DNA from: Chitinophagaceae bacterium | GTDB taxonomy: Bacteria > Bacteroidota > Bacteroidia > Chitinophagales > Chitinophagaceae | DNA: 59,559 nucleotides | NCBI GenBank assembly: GCA_947375185.1 | Contig: CANCEU010000012.1 | Coordinates: forward strand, 1 to 59,559 | Direction: 5' to 3' | Shown here: positions 27,881 to 35,726 of the stretch, in pieces | Layout: the number at the start of each line of letters is the position of its first letter | Position numbering within the stretch: position 1 is the stretch's first letter | The notes under the pieces: generated by a model | The model's input: the letters and a program-made list of their open reading frames with translations, nothing else | Told to the model about the DNA's origin: nothing | Database searches by the model: none | Position numbers and translations under genes: made by a program

Positions 27881-27888
27881 TATTTTTG
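27881..27888 (+). promoter_or_regulatory. Candidate -7 promoter element TATTTTTG
   Basis: Exact TAnnTTTG match followed by three bases and ATG 27892. A leaderless transcript is implied if the element works. It supports ATG 27892 over the in-frame TTG at 27886, which overlaps the element itself. Confidence 0.4.
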
Positions 27889-27891
27889 AGC

Positions 27892-28956
27892 ATGCATTTA
27901 TTTATAGTTGCTATAACAAAGTTCAATATGCCTAGCTCCATCCTGGAGGCTAATATTAAAGATGTGCTTGAAAGTGTCGTCTTAAATAAAGAGGGAAGCA
28001 TTGTTATTGTTGGCTATCCTTATTCTACCACTTTTAGACAGCAATATGAAAAGCTAGATAATGTTTCATTTGCAAGTATCAAAGAAGCTAGTTCATTAAT
28101 TAAAAAAGTAGCCAATGCAAGGGTACTGCATTTTGGGGATAATGTTAAATGGGCTCAAAATATTCCATTGTATTTTATGCCGTTGGTATTGCCGGCAGAA
28201 ATTGCAAATTTGTCACTATTGAAAAGCGTATTATTTAAAAGAGCGTTTAATAAATGGTTGAAAAAGGCTACAAAAATCCTTGCAGTTAATGATTGGACGA
28301 TCACTAGTTTACAACATAATTTTCCTGAATTTATTCCCAAAATGGAATTGTTACAACTGCCAATTACAGTTCCAAATTCCCTTGAATGGGCTGAATTATC
28401 GGCAGCCAAAGAGGACATCGCTAATGGCAACAATTACTTTTTATTTTTTGCTCCTGTGGATAGGTTTGTAGCTATTTTAAAGGAATTTTCCATTTTCAAA
28501 AAATGGCAACAAACTACCATGAATTTAGTAATGGTACTTGAAAATCAACAACAGGTTGATAAAGCAATGGTATTATTAAATGGATATAAATTCAAACAAG
28601 ATATTCTTTTATATACAGTTGACGAAGTCCATACAGAATGGCTTGCAGCGAGTTATGCTATTTTGTGGGAAGGCATTTATTCCTCAAAAACAAATTGGAT
28701 TACAAAATCAATCCAGTATGATATTCCAATGTTATTTGACGACCAAGTTTCATTGCCCGATTCCTGGCTAAAAGCGGGGGAAGTATTTTCATTTAAGGAG
28801 TCACAGGTGCTTTCCAATCACTTTAAATTATACTATAAGGATGAGATTTATAGACAAGCAAGAGCTAGAATGGGAAAGGAATGGCTGCAAACAGTAAATC
28901 AGGGAATTGCGCGCCAAGAGTTATTTAATAATATTGTACTTTCGCATATCAATTAG
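27892..28956 (+). CDS. Glycosyltransferase-like protein, GT-B fold suspected
   Basis: About 354 residues with no signal peptide. I do not recognise a precise family. The layout resembles a GT4-type two-domain enzyme: an N-terminal part with a linker AVNDWTITSLQHNFPE, and a C-terminal part with FFAPVDRFVAILKEFSIFKK, NLVMVLENQQQ, ILLYTVDEVHTEWLAASYAIL and a donor-site-like segment around IQYDIPMLFDDQVSLPDSW. The canonical EX7E glutamates are not clearly present, so it may be inactive or a remote relative. It is monocistronic or leads into gldC, which starts 17 bases later. Confidence 0.45.
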   Translation: MHLFIVAITKFNMPSSILEANIKDVLESVVLNKEGSIVIVGYPYSTTFRQQYEKLDNVSFASIKEASSLIKKVANARVLHFGDNVKWAQNIPLYFMPLVLPAEIANLSLLKSVLFKRAFNKWLKKATKILAVNDWTITSLQHNFPEFIPKMELLQLPITVPNSLEWAELSAAKEDIANGNNYFLFFAPVDRFVAILKEFSIFKKWQQTTMNLVMVLENQQQVDKAMVLLNGYKFKQDILLYTVDEVHTEWLAASYAILWEGIYSSKTNWITKSIQYDIPMLFDDQVSLPDSWLKAGEVFSFKESQVLSNHFKLYYKDEIYRQARARMGKEWLQTVNQGIARQELFNNIVLSHIN

Positions 28957-28972
28957 GATAATATTTTATACA

Positions 28973-29320
28973 ATGCATCAATCAAACATCAATGTAACTG
29001 TTCATTTAGATGAACAAAAAATTCCTCAAAATATTCAGTGGTCAGCAACCGATAGTACAGCAACTGAGGCGCAGGATGCGCGTGCAATGATGCTTACTTT
29101 TTGGGATCCAACCGATAAAACCGCTTTGCGAATTGACCTTTGGACAAAGGATATGATGGTAGACGAAATGGCCGATTTCTTTTATCAAAATTTAATGGGC
29201 ATGGGGGATACCTATTTAAGAGCTACACAGGATAAGGCGTTGTCAGATGAGTTTAAAGAATTTGCAAAATCATTCTATCAAAAATTTAGAGCGAGTCAAA
29301 CCGAACAAAATACAAAATAG
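28973..29320 (+). CDS. gldC: Gliding motility protein GldC
   Basis: A 115-residue soluble protein matching the GldC family: INVTVHLDEQKIPQNIQWSA at the start, a central TALRIDLWTKDMMVDEM and FFYQNLMGMGDTYLRAT. The start is ATG 28973; a longer in-frame start overlaps the upstream gene and adds an implausible hydrophobic leader. In Flavobacterium johnsoniae GldC sits with GldB and supports gliding and T9SS function; here gldB is not adjacent and no other gld gene is in the window. GldC also occurs in non-gliding species. Confidence 0.88.
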   Translation: MHQSNINVTVHLDEQKIPQNIQWSATDSTATEAQDARAMMLTFWDPTDKTALRIDLWTKDMMVDEMADFFYQNLMGMGDTYLRATQDKALSDEFKEFAKSFYQKFRASQTEQNTK

Positions 29321-29327
29321 TAATACC

Positions 29328-29780
29328 ATGAGTTTAGAAACCGAAGTAATGTCTTTGATGAAAGACGCAATGAAAAGCAAAGACGAAGTATTATTAAGAG
29401 GTCTAAGGGCTATCAAGGCGGAAATTATTAAGGCAAAAACAGAGCCTGGTGCAAATGGTGAAATTTCAGAGGATACTGAAATGAAACTTTTACAAAAATT
29501 AGTGAAGTCACGCAAAGATTCTTTAGTTATTTATGAGCAACAAAATCGCCCAGATTTAGCCACTAAAGAAGCAGAAGAAATTGCAGTCATTGAAAAATTC
29601 TTACCAGCTCAAATGAGCGAGGCTGATGTTAAGGCGGCAGTTCAAGCTATTATTACTCAGGTTGGTGCTGCAGGACCTCAAGACTTAGGAAAAGTAATGG
29701 GTGTTGCTACAAAACAATTGGCTGGACAAGCCGATGGCAAAGTGATTTCGGCTGTTGCAAAATCATTACTTACTGCTTAA
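29328..29780 (+). CDS. GatB/YqeY domain-containing protein
   Basis: A 150-residue YqeY-like protein, related to the tail domain of the amidotransferase subunit GatB. Recognisable parts: VLLRGLRAIKAEIIKAKTEP, LLQKLVKSRKDSLVIYEQQN, RPDLATKEAEEIAVIEKFLP and the end GKVMGVATKQLAGQADGKVI. The family is thought to act on aminoacyl-tRNA or tRNA-bound substrates but is poorly defined. Start ATG 29328 lies seven bases after gldC. cvpA follows two bases after its stop. Confidence 0.88.
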   Translation: MSLETEVMSLMKDAMKSKDEVLLRGLRAIKAEIIKAKTEPGANGEISEDTEMKLLQKLVKSRKDSLVIYEQQNRPDLATKEAEEIAVIEKFLPAQMSEADVKAAVQAIITQVGAAGPQDLGKVMGVATKQLAGQADGKVISAVAKSLLTA

Positions 29781-29782
29781 TT

Positions 29783-30298
29783 ATGTGGTTAGACATTATC
29801 ACAGGCACAATTTTAATCATTGCAATATTGCAAGGGTATAAAAATGGTTTGATTAGAGCCATTGTGTCTTTTTTGTCTTTATATATTGGATTAATCCTTG
29901 CATTTCAATTTGCAGGATGGGTTGCAAATCAATTAAAAGAGCATACCAAAATTGCCTCCCATTGGCTTCCATTTATCTCATTTTTAATGGTGCTCATTGT
30001 AGTATTACTAGTTTTGAAATGGACAGCGCGGTTATTGCAACAAACTGCAGAATGGCTAATGTTAGGTTGGTTAAATAAGTTATTGGGGATAGTATTGTAC
30101 GCATTTATATATTTTACTATGTTAAGTGCGGTAGTCTATTTTTTACAAATTTTAGGTGTGTTGGAAAAGGAGAAAGTGAAAGAAGCCTTTAGTTATTCTT
30201 ATTTACAATCCTGGTGGCCCTATTGCATGGGCAAAATAGGCGCATTTATACCCTCCATTAAACATAGTTTTGCCACTTTTTCAAATCCTTTGAAGTAG
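29783..30298 (+). CDS. CvpA family membrane protein
   Basis: A 171-residue inner-membrane protein with four hydrophobic segments (about residues 3-18, 25-45, 65-80 and 100-125). The N-terminus IITGTILIIAILQGYKNG and the conserved G--RAIVSFLSLYIGLILAF pattern fit CvpA (colicin V production accessory protein), a family with roles in envelope homeostasis. It is closely linked to the YqeY gene. An imperfect hairpin follows it. Confidence 0.85.
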   Translation: MWLDIITGTILIIAILQGYKNGLIRAIVSFLSLYIGLILAFQFAGWVANQLKEHTKIASHWLPFISFLMVLIVVLLVLKWTARLLQQTAEWLMLGWLNKLLGIVLYAFIYFTMLSAVVYFLQILGVLEKEKVKEAFSYSYLQSWWPYCMGKIGAFIPSIKHSFATFSNPLK

Positions 30299-30315
30299 TT
30301 TAATTTGTTGGTTTT

Positions 30316-30350
30316 ACGAAATTGTTAATAATTCGCAATTCGTTATTTTG
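30316..30350 (+). terminator. Possible weak terminator after cvpA
   Basis: An imperfect inverted repeat (ACGAAATTG with CAATTCGT, one bulge, loop of about 11) followed by TATTTTG. The stem is AT-rich and the U-tract broken, so this may be fortuitous. Confidence 0.25.
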
Positions 30351-30409
30351 AAGTCCACTATATATCAATTTTTAAGATGATTTAACTACCTTTATTAATA
30401 TTGATTGTT

Positions 30410-31171
30410 ATGGAGTACGAAATTAAAAAAGACGGGAAGTTTGAGTATTTGGAAGTGGGCGAAGGCGAAACCTTAATGCTATTACATGGCTTGTTTGGAG
30501 CATTGAGCAACTTTTCGGATCTCATTGAAAAATTTAGAACTACACATAAAGTAGTAGTGCCTTTATTGCCTTTATTTGACTTGGACCTTTTGCATACAAG
30601 TGTAACGGGCTTGGCTAAACATGTTACTCAGTTTATTGACCACCAAGGATATGATAAAGTACATTTGTTGGGCAATTCTTTAGGCGGACATGTTGGTTTA
30701 GTTTATGTACTAAAGCATCCAGAAAAAGTAAAGTCACTTATATTAACGGGCAGTAGTGGACTTTTTGAAAACGCAATGGGAGATTCTTATCCTAAGCGTG
30801 GTGATTATGAGTATATCAAAAATAAAACAGCACTTACTTTTTATGATCCTGCAATGGCCACTCCTGAATTAGTGGATGAAGTTTTTGAAATTACAAGAAA
30901 CAGAATAAAGGTTATTAAAATTATTGCACTGGCTAAAAGTGCGATTCGAAATAATTTAGGGGAAGAGTTAAATCAAATTAAAGTACCTACTTGTTTAATT
31001 TGGGGAAAAAACGATACGGTTACCCCGCCATTTGTTGCAGAAGAATTTAAAAAATTAATCCCTCATGCCGAATTGCATTTTATTGATAAGTGTGGACACG
31101 CTCCAATGATGGAAGTGCCTGCTGCTTTCAATGAAATTTTACACACATTTTTAATGTCACTTCCTAAGTAA
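30410..31171 (+). CDS. Alpha/beta hydrolase
   Basis: About 253 residues from ATG 30410; a TTG nine bases earlier is less likely. It shows the full alpha/beta-hydrolase triad: the nucleophile elbow GNSLGGHVG (Ser near residue 97), the acid in WGKNDTVTPP and the His in CGHAPMME near the C-terminus. The oxyanion region is LLHGLFGALSNF. No signal peptide. Substrate cannot be told; Bacteroidota homologues next to CBS/nadK operons are usually annotated only as hydrolases. It precedes the CBS-domain gene by 14 bases. Confidence 0.85.
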   Translation: MEYEIKKDGKFEYLEVGEGETLMLLHGLFGALSNFSDLIEKFRTTHKVVVPLLPLFDLDLLHTSVTGLAKHVTQFIDHQGYDKVHLLGNSLGGHVGLVYVLKHPEKVKSLILTGSSGLFENAMGDSYPKRGDYEYIKNKTALTFYDPAMATPELVDEVFEITRNRIKVIKIIALAKSAIRNNLGEELNQIKVPTCLIWGKNDTVTPPFVAEEFKKLIPHAELHFIDKCGHAPMMEVPAAFNEILHTFLMSLPK

Positions 31172-31185
31172 TACACAAAGTATTT

Positions 31186-31851
31186 ATGCCAATGTTAACC
31201 GCTTCTTTAGCCCAAAAAGGCTTACCATTAATTCATTTAGAAGATACGGTATCATTTGCTTTGCAATGTATGGAGGACTTTGATGTACAACATTTAGTAG
31301 TTGTAAAAGAGGATTATTTTTTAGGTATTTTGGCTAAGTCTGATTTATTAGACACTAATGAAACTTTTACTGTTGAATCCCTAAGTGAGTTATTTTTAAA
31401 AATAGGGGTTGCTGCAAATGCACATTTCTTAACTGCTTTGAATTTGTTTACAAACCATCAATTGTCATTATTGCCCGTCTTAAATGATCAACAAGAATGT
31501 ATAGGTGTAATTACGAATGTTCAATTAAATGATGCGCTTGCTCATTTTTTAGAAGTGGCAAAACCAGGTGCTATTTTAGTGCTCTCTGTATCTCCATACC
31601 AATATTCATTATCAGAAATGAGTAGAATTGTAGAATCGAATAATGCTCAAATCCTTCATTTAAATACTTACTTTGATGAAACGAATGGCAATTTAGTGGT
31701 AACGCTAAAATTAAATAAGGATGAAGCGGGTGCGATCATTGCAACCTTTGAGCGATATGATTATCAAATATTGCATTACTTTGGAATTACTCCATTAAAT
31801 AATGATATCGAAAATCATTATCATAATTTAATGAACTACCTAGATGTATAA
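31186..31851 (+). CDS. CBS-domain protein with C-terminal ACT-like region
   Basis: A 221-residue cytoplasmic protein. Residues ~14-130 form a pair of CBS motifs: VSFALQCMEDFDVQHLVVVK with FLGILAKSDLLD, and TALNLFTNHQLSLLPVLND with CIGVITNVQLN. Such pairs bind adenine nucleotides. The rest (AILVLSVSPYQYSLSEMSRI, NLVVTLKLNKDEAG) looks like an ACT-type regulatory fold. It overlaps the following outer-membrane protein gene by eight bases and heads the conserved nadK-uppS-bamA run. A sensor role for energy state in envelope synthesis is speculation. Confidence 0.8.
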   Translation: MPMLTASLAQKGLPLIHLEDTVSFALQCMEDFDVQHLVVVKEDYFLGILAKSDLLDTNETFTVESLSELFLKIGVAANAHFLTALNLFTNHQLSLLPVLNDQQECIGVITNVQLNDALAHFLEVAKPGAILVLSVSPYQYSLSEMSRIVESNNAQILHLNTYFDETNGNLVVTLKLNKDEAGAIIATFERYDYQILHYFGITPLNNDIENHYHNLMNYLDV

Positions 31852-33241
31852 ATTTGTTGTTTCTATATGCTTCACTTTTTTGTTTTTAATTGGCATTCAA
31901 TTTAAAGCAAACGCTCAATGTCAAATTACTCAAATTGATATTGATGGTAATGCTAAAACTAAAGCTTACATCATTTTAAGAGAATTGCCTTACAAGGTGG
32001 GGAGTATTATTTCTAAGGATTCTCTTCCATTGTTAAATACACTTGCGAAAGAACAATTAATTAATACTTCCTTGTTTAATGATGTACAAATTTTAGCAGA
32101 GCAAAGGGACAGCGTTAGCATATCAATTAAAATCAGTCTGACTGAAAGGTGGTATTTTTTCCCCTTGCCGTATTTTAGATGGGTGGATAGAAACTTTAGT
32201 GAATGGTGGAATGAACAACACCATAGTTTAGATAGAGTCAATTATGGTATCAATCTAAAACAATCGAATGTTACAGGGAATAATGATCGATTAACACTTG
32301 GACTTATTACGGGCTATACGCAACAGGCTGTCGCTAGATATCAATTTCCCTACTTAGATAGAAAGTTGAAATTTGGTATGGGTTTGGGTTGGCAATATTT
32401 TACGCAGAAAGAATTAAATACTTCTACTTATTTTGATAAGCAAGTTTTCACAAAGACAAATGCAGAAATCCAAAACGGTTATCGAGCTAACATTAATTTT
32501 TTCTATCGACCTAATTTGTTTGAGCGAATAACTATGCAAGCAGGATATGGCAAATCATCTATTTCTGATTCAGCATTGCTAGTGCAACCAAATTATTTTC
32601 CTAACCACGGCAAATCACTTTCGTATGCTGATTTAGGAATTACTTTTTCTAGCACAAAATTTGACTATAATGCATATCCAACAAAAGGTAATAGCACTGA
32701 TATTGGTATTTTTCAACGATTTTCGGGTAGTGCAAATTTAAGTTCATTTCAATTTAGACATTTGCATGCTCGACCTATCAATCACAATAATTTTTATTTA
32801 TTAGAGTCTATTTCTCTCGCAAAATTTATGCCGAATCAAAATTATTTGGATAGCCGTTTAATGGGTTATGGCAGTATGCAAATGAATGGCTTTGAGTATT
32901 ATGTGATAGATGGCAATGCTGGGACAATTGCCAAAGCCGAATGGCATCATTTATTAGGTAGTTATACGCTTCCGAAAAAAACAGGGTTCGCTTTTACAGA
33001 TAAATTAAACAAGCATCTTCCTGATATTAAGTATCATTTTTGGCTAAAAGCTTTTACCAACATGGGATACGCTTATAGTGAGCGCCCAGTAAATTCAAGT
33101 AAGCTTTCTAATACGTTATTAAGATCAGCCGGATTGGGATTGGATATCATAAGTGTCTATGACCTCGTTATAAAAATTGATTATAGTGTGAATCAGTTGG
33201 GAGACAAAGGGGTATATTTGCACGGCGGAATTAATTTTTAA
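31844..33241 (+). CDS. Outer-membrane protein with one POTRA domain and barrel
   Basis: A 465-residue protein with a signal peptide (to IQFKANA). A single POTRA-like domain follows: CQITQIDIDGNAKTKAYIIL, RELPYKVGSIISKDSLPLLN, SLFNDVQILAEQRD and VSISIKISLTERWYFFPLPY. The rest is a beta-barrel rich in aromatic-ended strands (NDRLTLGLITGY, LKFGMGLGWQYF). It belongs to the BamA/TamA-like surface-antigen group but is short and has just one POTRA. The C-terminus DKGVYLHGGINF ends in Phe as expected for BAM substrates. The start overlaps the CBS gene. Its role in outer-membrane biogenesis is inferred from operon context with bamA. Confidence 0.8.
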   Translation: MYKFVVSICFTFLFLIGIQFKANAQCQITQIDIDGNAKTKAYIILRELPYKVGSIISKDSLPLLNTLAKEQLINTSLFNDVQILAEQRDSVSISIKISLTERWYFFPLPYFRWVDRNFSEWWNEQHHSLDRVNYGINLKQSNVTGNNDRLTLGLITGYTQQAVARYQFPYLDRKLKFGMGLGWQYFTQKELNTSTYFDKQVFTKTNAEIQNGYRANINFFYRPNLFERITMQAGYGKSSISDSALLVQPNYFPNHGKSLSYADLGITFSSTKFDYNAYPTKGNSTDIGIFQRFSGSANLSSFQFRHLHARPINHNNFYLLESISLAKFMPNQNYLDSRLMGYGSMQMNGFEYYVIDGNAGTIAKAEWHHLLGSYTLPKKTGFAFTDKLNKHLPDIKYHFWLKAFTNMGYAYSERPVNSSKLSNTLLRSAGLGLDIISVYDLVIKIDYSVNQLGDKGVYLHGGINF

Positions 33242-33249
33242 ATTTACAC

Positions 33250-34131
33250 ATGAAAGTTGCAATATATAGTAGGGGTGTTGATTTGGATCAACAACAATCA
33301 TTGAATGCTTTGTTGTTGGAACTAAATAGATATGATATTACTATTTATGTTTTTCAAGACCTACTTATTAAATTTTCGCTGATAAATCCCCCAGATAAAG
33401 CACCGCTTATTCCATTTAGCTGTTCGGCTGATTTGCATAATACGATTGATTGTTTAATAAGTTTAGGCGGAGATGGAACTGTACTTGATGCAATCACATT
33501 AGTAGGAGATACAAATATTCCAATTTTGGGTATTAACTATGGTCGTTTAGGTTTTCTTGCTTCTATTTCGAAAGACGAATTGAGTTTGATGGTGGATGCA
33601 TTAGTAAACAGGACATACGTTATTGAGAAAAGATCTTTGATCCACTTGGATGCTAATTTACCCATTTTTGGAACGACCCCTTTTGGGTTAAATGAATTTG
33701 CGATTCATAAAAGAGATACTTCTCCAATGATAAAGATTCACACTTACCTGAATGGTGAATTTTTAAACTCATATTGGGCAGATGGATTAATCGTAGCAAC
33801 GCCAACTGGCTCTACTGGTTACAATATGAGTTGTAATGGGCCTATATTATTTCCTGATTCTGCTAGCTTTGTAATTACACCAGTAGCACCGCATAATTTA
33901 AATGTAAGATCCATTGTAGTTCCGGATACTTCAGTTATTTCATTTGAAATAGAGGGACGTACGGAAGAATTGATTTGTGCGATGGATGCAAGAAAAGAAA
34001 TTGTGCCTAAAAACATTCAATTAGCAGTTAAGAAAGAAAATTTTGCCATACATTTTATACGACTCAACGAAAATAGTTACCTTTCAACATTGAGAACAAA
34101 GCTTACATGGGGGCTTGATAAAAGAAATTAA
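33250..34131 (+). CDS. nadK: NAD kinase
   Basis: A 293-residue ATP-NAD kinase producing NADP. The catalytic GGDGT lies at residues 73-77 (SLGGDGTVLDAI), followed by GINYGRLGFLA, the NE motif in GLNEFAIHKRD, and the diglycine-type substrate loop ADGLIVATPTGSTGYNMSCN. Length is standard. It lies eight bases after the outer-membrane gene and three bases before the DUF6089-type gene, in an order conserved among Bacteroidota. Confidence 0.96.
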   Translation: MKVAIYSRGVDLDQQQSLNALLLELNRYDITIYVFQDLLIKFSLINPPDKAPLIPFSCSADLHNTIDCLISLGGDGTVLDAITLVGDTNIPILGINYGRLGFLASISKDELSLMVDALVNRTYVIEKRSLIHLDANLPIFGTTPFGLNEFAIHKRDTSPMIKIHTYLNGEFLNSYWADGLIVATPTGSTGYNMSCNGPILFPDSASFVITPVAPHNLNVRSIVVPDTSVISFEIEGRTEELICAMDARKEIVPKNIQLAVKKENFAIHFIRLNENSYLSTLRTKLTWGLDKRN

Positions 34132-34134
34132 TGC

Positions 34135-34878
34135 ATGCGTAGAATTCAAATTATATTTATACTGTCAAGTATGCTTTGTGCAATGAATTTGTCTGCACAA
34201 CATATTTCATTGGTTGAAAATAGAGGAGAGATTGGAATTATGGGCGGCGCATCATTTTATAGAGGAGATATTGCAACCGATATTTTATTTTACAAACCTA
34301 ATTTTGGTGTGTTTTATAAAAAGCAGCTAAATGATTATGTTGGCTTAAGGCTTAACTATGAATACATTTCAATAGGAGCCAATGACATTCAATCTTCCAA
34401 TTTTTACCAATTCAAGCGTGGATTGTATTTTACTCGAACAGCACATGATGTTAGTTTAATGGGTGAATTTTATTTCTTGAAATTTATCAATGGCAATAAA
34501 AGTTATCGCTTTACACCCTATTTAGGTTTTGGAGTTGGTGCTTGGAAATCTATAGAAAGTGCTACAAATTTGGATACCGCAAACACGCAAAGAACAATCA
34601 CTTACCCTATCAATTTAGGATTCAAGTACAATTTATCTGGACCTTGGAATATTTTTGGCGAAGCAACCTATCGATTCACCAATTCGGATAAAATTGACTT
34701 TTTAGCTGATAATACACATCATATACCTGCTGGATTTAAATATGATATACAAGCTAGTACATCAGGGAATGATGAATATTTTACTACCAAGCTTGGTATT
34801 TCCTATAATTTACGCTCCATTTATGGCCCTGATAAGCCTAAAACGCCAAGAAAGTGGCTTTTCTTTAAACGCAAATAA
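34135..34878 (+). CDS. DUF6089-type outer-membrane beta-barrel protein
   Basis: A 247-residue protein with a signal peptide (to MNLSAQ) and an eight-strand-like barrel: GEIGIMGGASFYRGDIA, NFGVFYKKQLNDYVGLRLNY, HDVSLMGEFYFLKF, FTPYLGFGVGAWKS and WNIFGEATYRFTNSD. It matches the DUF6089 family that sits between nadK and uppS in many Bacteroidota. Function unknown; location in the outer membrane is likely. The C-terminus is a basic tail (PRKWLFFKRK) rather than a classic terminal strand. Confidence 0.8.
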   Translation: MRRIQIIFILSSMLCAMNLSAQHISLVENRGEIGIMGGASFYRGDIATDILFYKPNFGVFYKKQLNDYVGLRLNYEYISIGANDIQSSNFYQFKRGLYFTRTAHDVSLMGEFYFLKFINGNKSYRFTPYLGFGVGAWKSIESATNLDTANTQRTITYPINLGFKYNLSGPWNIFGEATYRFTNSDKIDFLADNTHHIPAGFKYDIQASTSGNDEYFTTKLGISYNLRSIYGPDKPKTPRKWLFFKRK

Positions 34879-34906
34879 GCCGGGTATATTTTCTTAATTT
34901 TACATT

Positions 34907-35644
34907 ATGGAAACATTGGATATGAAGAGGTTGCCTAAACACATTGCCATCATCATGGATGGGAATGGCAGATGGGCTAAAGACCAAGGCCAAGATCGTT
35001 TATTTGGACATTATCATGGAGTAATTAGTGTTAGGAGAGTGGTGGAGGCAGCTGCCGAAATTGGGATCCAATACTTAACATTATATGCTTTTAGTACTGA
35101 AAACTGGGATCGACCAGCCGAAGAAGTGACTGGCTTAATGACGCTTTTTGTAGATACCATAGCTAAAGAAGTGCCTGATTTGCATCAAAATAATATCAAA
35201 TTGGTATTTATTGGTAATTTAGGAATGTTACCTGAAGAGGCAAGAGCAGCACTCAAAAATGCAACCGACCAAACCGCTCAAAATACGGGCTTGACCCTAA
35301 TTATTGCGCTGAGTTATAGCGGAAGATGGGAGTTAGTAGAAGCTGCTAAAAAGATAGCCGAAAAGGCATTAATGGGAGCAATCGAAGTTGAAGCTATTGA
35401 TGAGTCCATTTTTGCTGAAAATCTTGCTACCAAAGGCTTTCCTGATCCGGAATTAATGATTAGAACAAGTGGAGAATGTCGAATTAGCAATTTTTTATTA
35501 TACCAATTAGCCTACGCGGAACTCTATTTTACTGAAACAAGATGGCCTGAGTTCAGAAAGGAAAATTTAGTAGCAGCGCTGCTAGAATACCAGTCTAGGG
35601 AACGCAGATTTGGTAAAACAAGTGCTCAAATACAACAAATATAA
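34907..35644 (+). CDS. uppS: Isoprenyl transferase (undecaprenyl diphosphate synthase)
   Basis: A 245-residue cis-prenyltransferase making the undecaprenyl lipid carrier for peptidoglycan and O-antigen. Motifs: IAIIMDGNGRWAK (catalytic Asp near residue 18), LTLYAFSTENWDRP, the FIGN region, and PELMIRTSGECRISNFLLYQ with WPEF near the end. Start ATG 34907 is used; ATG 34922 is possible. The gap to the previous gene is 28 bases. bamA follows after 82 bases. Confidence 0.96.
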   Translation: METLDMKRLPKHIAIIMDGNGRWAKDQGQDRLFGHYHGVISVRRVVEAAAEIGIQYLTLYAFSTENWDRPAEEVTGLMTLFVDTIAKEVPDLHQNNIKLVFIGNLGMLPEEARAALKNATDQTAQNTGLTLIIALSYSGRWELVEAAKKIAEKALMGAIEVEAIDESIFAENLATKGFPDPELMIRTSGECRISNFLLYQLAYAELYFTETRWPEFRKENLVAALLEYQSRERRFGKTSAQIQQI

Positions 35645-35726
35645 AAATATAATAATATATTTTATTTTGTTTTTTAACAAAGACTTTGAAATATTACGAG
35701 TAATTTGCGACACTTTTAAAACCTAA

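Noticed and set aside
28907..28972. Longer N-terminus for GldC
   Set aside because: It overlaps the upstream gene by about 50 bases and adds an unrelated hydrophobic stretch before the conserved family start.
29247..29327. Longer N-terminus for the YqeY-like protein
   Set aside because: The extension is the gldC tail read in another frame; the family start MSLETEVMSLM is at 29328.
35641..35726. TAnnTTTG promoter before bamA
   Set aside because: TAATTTGC and TATTTTG occur but each is one base short of the element; no exact match, so not listed.
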